Assembly (NCBI GenBank): GCA_003165855.1 | Contig: PMXH01000337.1 | Location: forward strand, 1 to 6,280 | Reading direction: 5' to 3' | DNA: 6,280 nt | Origin: Acidobacteriaceae bacterium | Lineage (GTDB): Bacteria > Acidobacteriota > Terriglobia > Terriglobales > Acidobacteriaceae | In this document: one piece after another, positions 4,638-6,280 of the stretch | Position numbering within the stretch: position 1 is the stretch's first letter | Layout: each line of letters begins with the position of its first letter | The notes under the pieces: model-generated | Told to the model about the DNA's origin: nothing | Database searches by the model: none | What the model saw: the letters and a program-made list of their open reading frames with translations, nothing else | Position numbers and translations under genes: made by a program

Positions 4638-4705
4638 GTTTCAAGGTTTCAGAGTTTCAAGGCTTCAAAGGCCTTGAAGCTTTGAAACCTGAGAAACCTT
4701 GAAAC
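4638..4705. repeat. Octamer-repeat palindrome between sigma and anti-sigma genes
   Basis: This is a 68-nt near-perfect palindrome centred on AAGGCCTT (4668-4675). The left half is four octamers of the form GTTTCARR: GTTTCAAG, GTTTCAGA, GTTTCAAG and GCTTCAAA, starting at 4638. The right half runs inversely to CTTGAAAC at 4698-4705. The outer 13 bases of each arm pair perfectly. The element begins 6 bp after the sigma factor stop and ends 9 bp before the anti-sigma ATG, overlapping the region where the ribosome would bind. As RNA it would form a stable hairpin within the operon. The word is unrelated to the other repeats in the window, but the layout is the same. Confidence 0.9.
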
Positions 4706-4714
4706 GGGGTTCGT

Positions 4715-5647
4715 ATGAAGTGCGAATGGGTACGAGAAAATATCACGCTGCAGGTTTATGGCGAGCTGGCCGATGACGCGCGTCATGAACTGGAGCAGCA
4801 TGTGGAGCGCTGCGCGGACTGCGCGGCCGAACTAAAGGCGGAGCAGGAATTTCACGCCCTGCTGTCGCAGGAACGGGCATCCGAACCGACGCCGAACTTG
4901 CTGGCGGCTTCCCGCATGCGGTTGCAGGAAGCGCTGGAAACGGCCGAGCAAGGGCGCTTCTGGCATCGTCTCGCGTTCGATCCGGCGAACTGGCTGCGGC
5001 AAGTGCGCTTCTCGCCGGCTTTGGCGTCCGCGATTTTGATTCTCGGGTTTGCCGGTGGAGTGGGAACTTCCTACAGAGTATTGGCTCATCCGCCTCAGGG
5101 TTCTCAGACCGGCACAACTCCCGCCCCCGCGGAAGCTTCGATTACCGGCATTCGATCCATCACTCAGGAGCCGGGCACGAACAAGATCGCCATCAAGTAC
5201 GACACGGTTTCCACTCTGGAGACGCAGGGGTCGATGAATGACCAGCGCATCCAGCAGTTGCTGCTGTTTGCCGCGCGCAACAACTACAATTCCGGCGTGC
5301 GCATGGATTCGGTGGATCTGCTGACGCAGAAGCCCGATGTTTCGCAGGTGCGGGATGCGCTGATCTACTCGCTGCGCTACGACACGAATCCAGGAGTCCG
5401 GCTGAAATGTCTGGAGGGTCTGGGCGGTTTCGTGAAAGATGATGTGCGCGTCCGCGATGTGGTGCTGGAAGCTTTAGTGAACGATTCGAATCCGGGTGTG
5501 CGTACCGAGGCATTGCGGCTGATTGAGCCGGTGAAGGCCGACGGCAGCGTGCGCGGCGTGTTGATGACGTTGGCCGCCAAGGATCAAAGCCAATACATCA
5601 AGTCGCAGGCCCGCACCATGCTGGCGCAGTTGCCGGAAATTGATTGA
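4715..5647 (+). CDS. Membrane anti-sigma factor with zinc finger and HEAT-like repeats
   Basis: This encodes 310 residues. Residues 1-45 form a zinc-binding anti-sigma (ZAS/zf-HC2) domain with His29-x3-Cys33-x2-Cys36; Cys3 may be the further ligand. Residues about 101-119 (PALASAILILGFAGGVGTS) look like a single membrane helix, so the ZAS part would be cytoplasmic and bind the sigma factor encoded just upstream. A Pro/Thr/Ala linker (125-140) leads to residues about 175-306, where four HEAT-like units recur about every 33-34 residues: SGVRMDSVDLL, NPGVRLKCLEGL, NPGVRTEALRLI and the weaker YIKSQARTML. This part would lie outside the cytoplasmic membrane and could sense or bind a partner. The start has only a weak GGGG box (4706-4709). 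The next gene starts 13 bp on, indicating an operon. Confidence 0.88.
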   Translation: MKCEWVRENITLQVYGELADDARHELEQHVERCADCAAELKAEQEFHALLSQERASEPTPNLLAASRMRLQEALETAEQGRFWHRLAFDPANWLRQVRFSPALASAILILGFAGGVGTSYRVLAHPPQGSQTGTTPAPAEASITGIRSITQEPGTNKIAIKYDTVSTLETQGSMNDQRIQQLLLFAARNNYNSGVRMDSVDLLTQKPDVSQVRDALIYSLRYDTNPGVRLKCLEGLGGFVKDDVRVRDVVLEALVNDSNPGVRTEALRLIEPVKADGSVRGVLMTLAAKDQSQYIKSQARTMLAQLPEID

Positions 5648-5654
5648 TGAGGTG
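5648..5654 (+). promoter_or_regulatory. Ribosome binding site supporting a TTG start (TGAGGTG)
   Basis: TGAGGTG lies 6 nt before TTG at 5661. This supports the TTG over the in-frame GTG at 5652 (which overlaps the box) and the ATG at 5691 (no box upstream, and it would lose the positively charged signal-peptide start). Confidence 0.6.
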
Positions 5655-5660
5655 TTTATT

Positions 5661-6280
5661 TTGAAGCGTTCTCCACAATTCGTTGGCCTGATGGGCGTGC
5701 TGGCCATTCTCGCGCCCCTGGCCTTGGCGCAGGAAACACACGTATCCCGCGAAGGCGGCGTTTGGAGCCAGCTCATGACGGGGTCGCTGGCCGGAGTCAA
5801 GAATGTGAGAGTCAGGGTCGATGCGGGCTCGGTAGCGGTGCACGGTGCGCAACGGTCGGGCATCGATTACAGCTTTCACATGCACGCGCGCGGCCCGTCG
5901 GAGGAAGATGCGCGGCGCCAGTTCCAAGCCTACAAAGTCACGACCTACGTTAAGGGAGACACGGCGTGGGTGGTGGGCGAATGGCAGGGCACGCATTCCA
6001 TGCACATGGGTTCGGCGCGCATGACGATTCGGATGGGCTCGGAGCACAGTTTCTCCGGCGAATTTGTGATCAACGTTCCGCGCGATACAGATTCAGTGAG
6101 GATTGAAACGGGCGGAGGCGGGGTGGAAGCTACCGGAATTTCCGGGCGAGTGGACATTCAAAGCGGCGGCGGCAGCATGCGAGTGGATGACATTGGCGGA
6201 TCGGTGAACGTGGAAACCGGCGGCGATTCCGTCGACGTGGGAAGCGTGGGCGGCGACCTGAAGCTGGAGACCGGAGGCGG
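5661..6280 (+). CDS. Secreted DUF4097-like beta-repeat protein, 5' part
   Basis: This open frame runs off the end of the window (206 codons seen). With a TTG start the protein begins with MKRSPQF, then a hydrophobic stretch GLMGVLAILAPLALA and a probable signal-peptidase I site after ALA (residue 23), so it would be exported. Residues about 24-145 are a beta-rich region of unknown role. From residue 146 an 18-residue unit repeats: VRIETGGGGVEATGISGR (146-163), VDIQSGGGSMRVDDIGGS (164-181), VNVETGGDSVDVGSVGGD (182-199), then LKLETGGG at the edge. Such [VL]x[VIL]xTGGG repeats are typical of DUF4097/adhesin-like beta-helix proteins. The molecular function is unknown. It lies 13 bp after the anti-sigma gene, so it is probably cotranscribed with the sigma/anti-sigma pair. 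Confidence 0.82.
   Translation, partial: MKRSPQFVGLMGVLAILAPLALAQETHVSREGGVWSQLMTGSLAGVKNVRVRVDAGSVAVHGAQRSGIDYSFHMHARGPSEEDARRQFQAYKVTTYVKGDTAWVVGEWQGTHSMHMGSARMTIRMGSEHSFSGEFVINVPRDTDSVRIETGGGGVEATGISGRVDIQSGGGSMRVDDIGGSVNVETGGDSVDVGSVGGDLKLETGG

Noticed and set aside
4250..4702. Overlapping plus-strand frame of 150 codons in the sigma factor gene
   Set aside because: It is an out-of-frame reading of the sigma gene and the octamer palindrome; composition is Arg/Ala/Gly shadow sequence.
1..6280. A new defence system, transposase or RNA gene
   Set aside because: Every substantial coding frame is a housekeeping or envelope-signalling gene. No nuclease, reverse transcriptase, toxin pair, tRNA or rRNA pattern was seen. 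The unusual material is limited to the intergenic repeats.

Overview
The window looks like chromosomal DNA from a member of the Acidobacteriota, probably near the Terriglobia/Koribacter side. This is inferred from the GC-rich coding style, the proteins encoded, and the intergenic repeats. One repeat is a degenerate copy of the family whose reverse-strand translation reads like 'CHPE..': such repeats are, from memory, abundant in acidobacterial genomes. No taxonomic marker such as rRNA is present, so the assignment is not firm. All genes are on the + strand.

Region 1 (1-3494) is a housekeeping translation cluster. It holds the 3' part of prs (PRPP synthetase), rplY/ctc (long-form L25), pth (peptidyl-tRNA hydrolase), rpsF (S6), rpsR (S18) and rplI (L9). 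The order follows the common bacterial layout, but there is no ssb between rpsF and rpsR, no ychF near pth, and no dnaB after rplI. The gaps where extra genes might sit are filled by palindromic repeat elements. A good intrinsic terminator candidate (3618-3645) lies after rplI, inside one of these elements.

Region 2 (3495-3902) is non-coding. It carries a composite palindromic element with 45-nt inverted ends (3511-3555 and 3657-3701, 36/45 identical). The ends differ in a compensatory way that preserves two hairpins each. Downstream is a TATAAT-like -10 box and a short leader for the next gene.

Region 3 (3903-6280) is an envelope-signalling unit. It has an ECF-type sigma factor, a membrane anti-sigma factor with a cytoplasmic HxxxCxxC zinc finger and four extracytoplasmic HEAT-like repeats, and the 5' part of a secreted DUF4097-like protein with 18-residue beta repeats. 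A plausible working is that the anti-sigma holds the sigma factor at the membrane and an envelope signal releases it. The secreted protein could be a regulon member or a signal component.

The most striking feature is non-coding. Five gaps carry palindromic repeats, and four of them are built the same way from unrelated words: converging arrays of short tandem units (heptamer GTGRYYA twice, decamer ATCCGTGNNN, octamer GTTTCARR) that fold back on each other and end a few bases before the next ribosome binding site. I see no defence system, CRISPR array, transposase or RNA gene.
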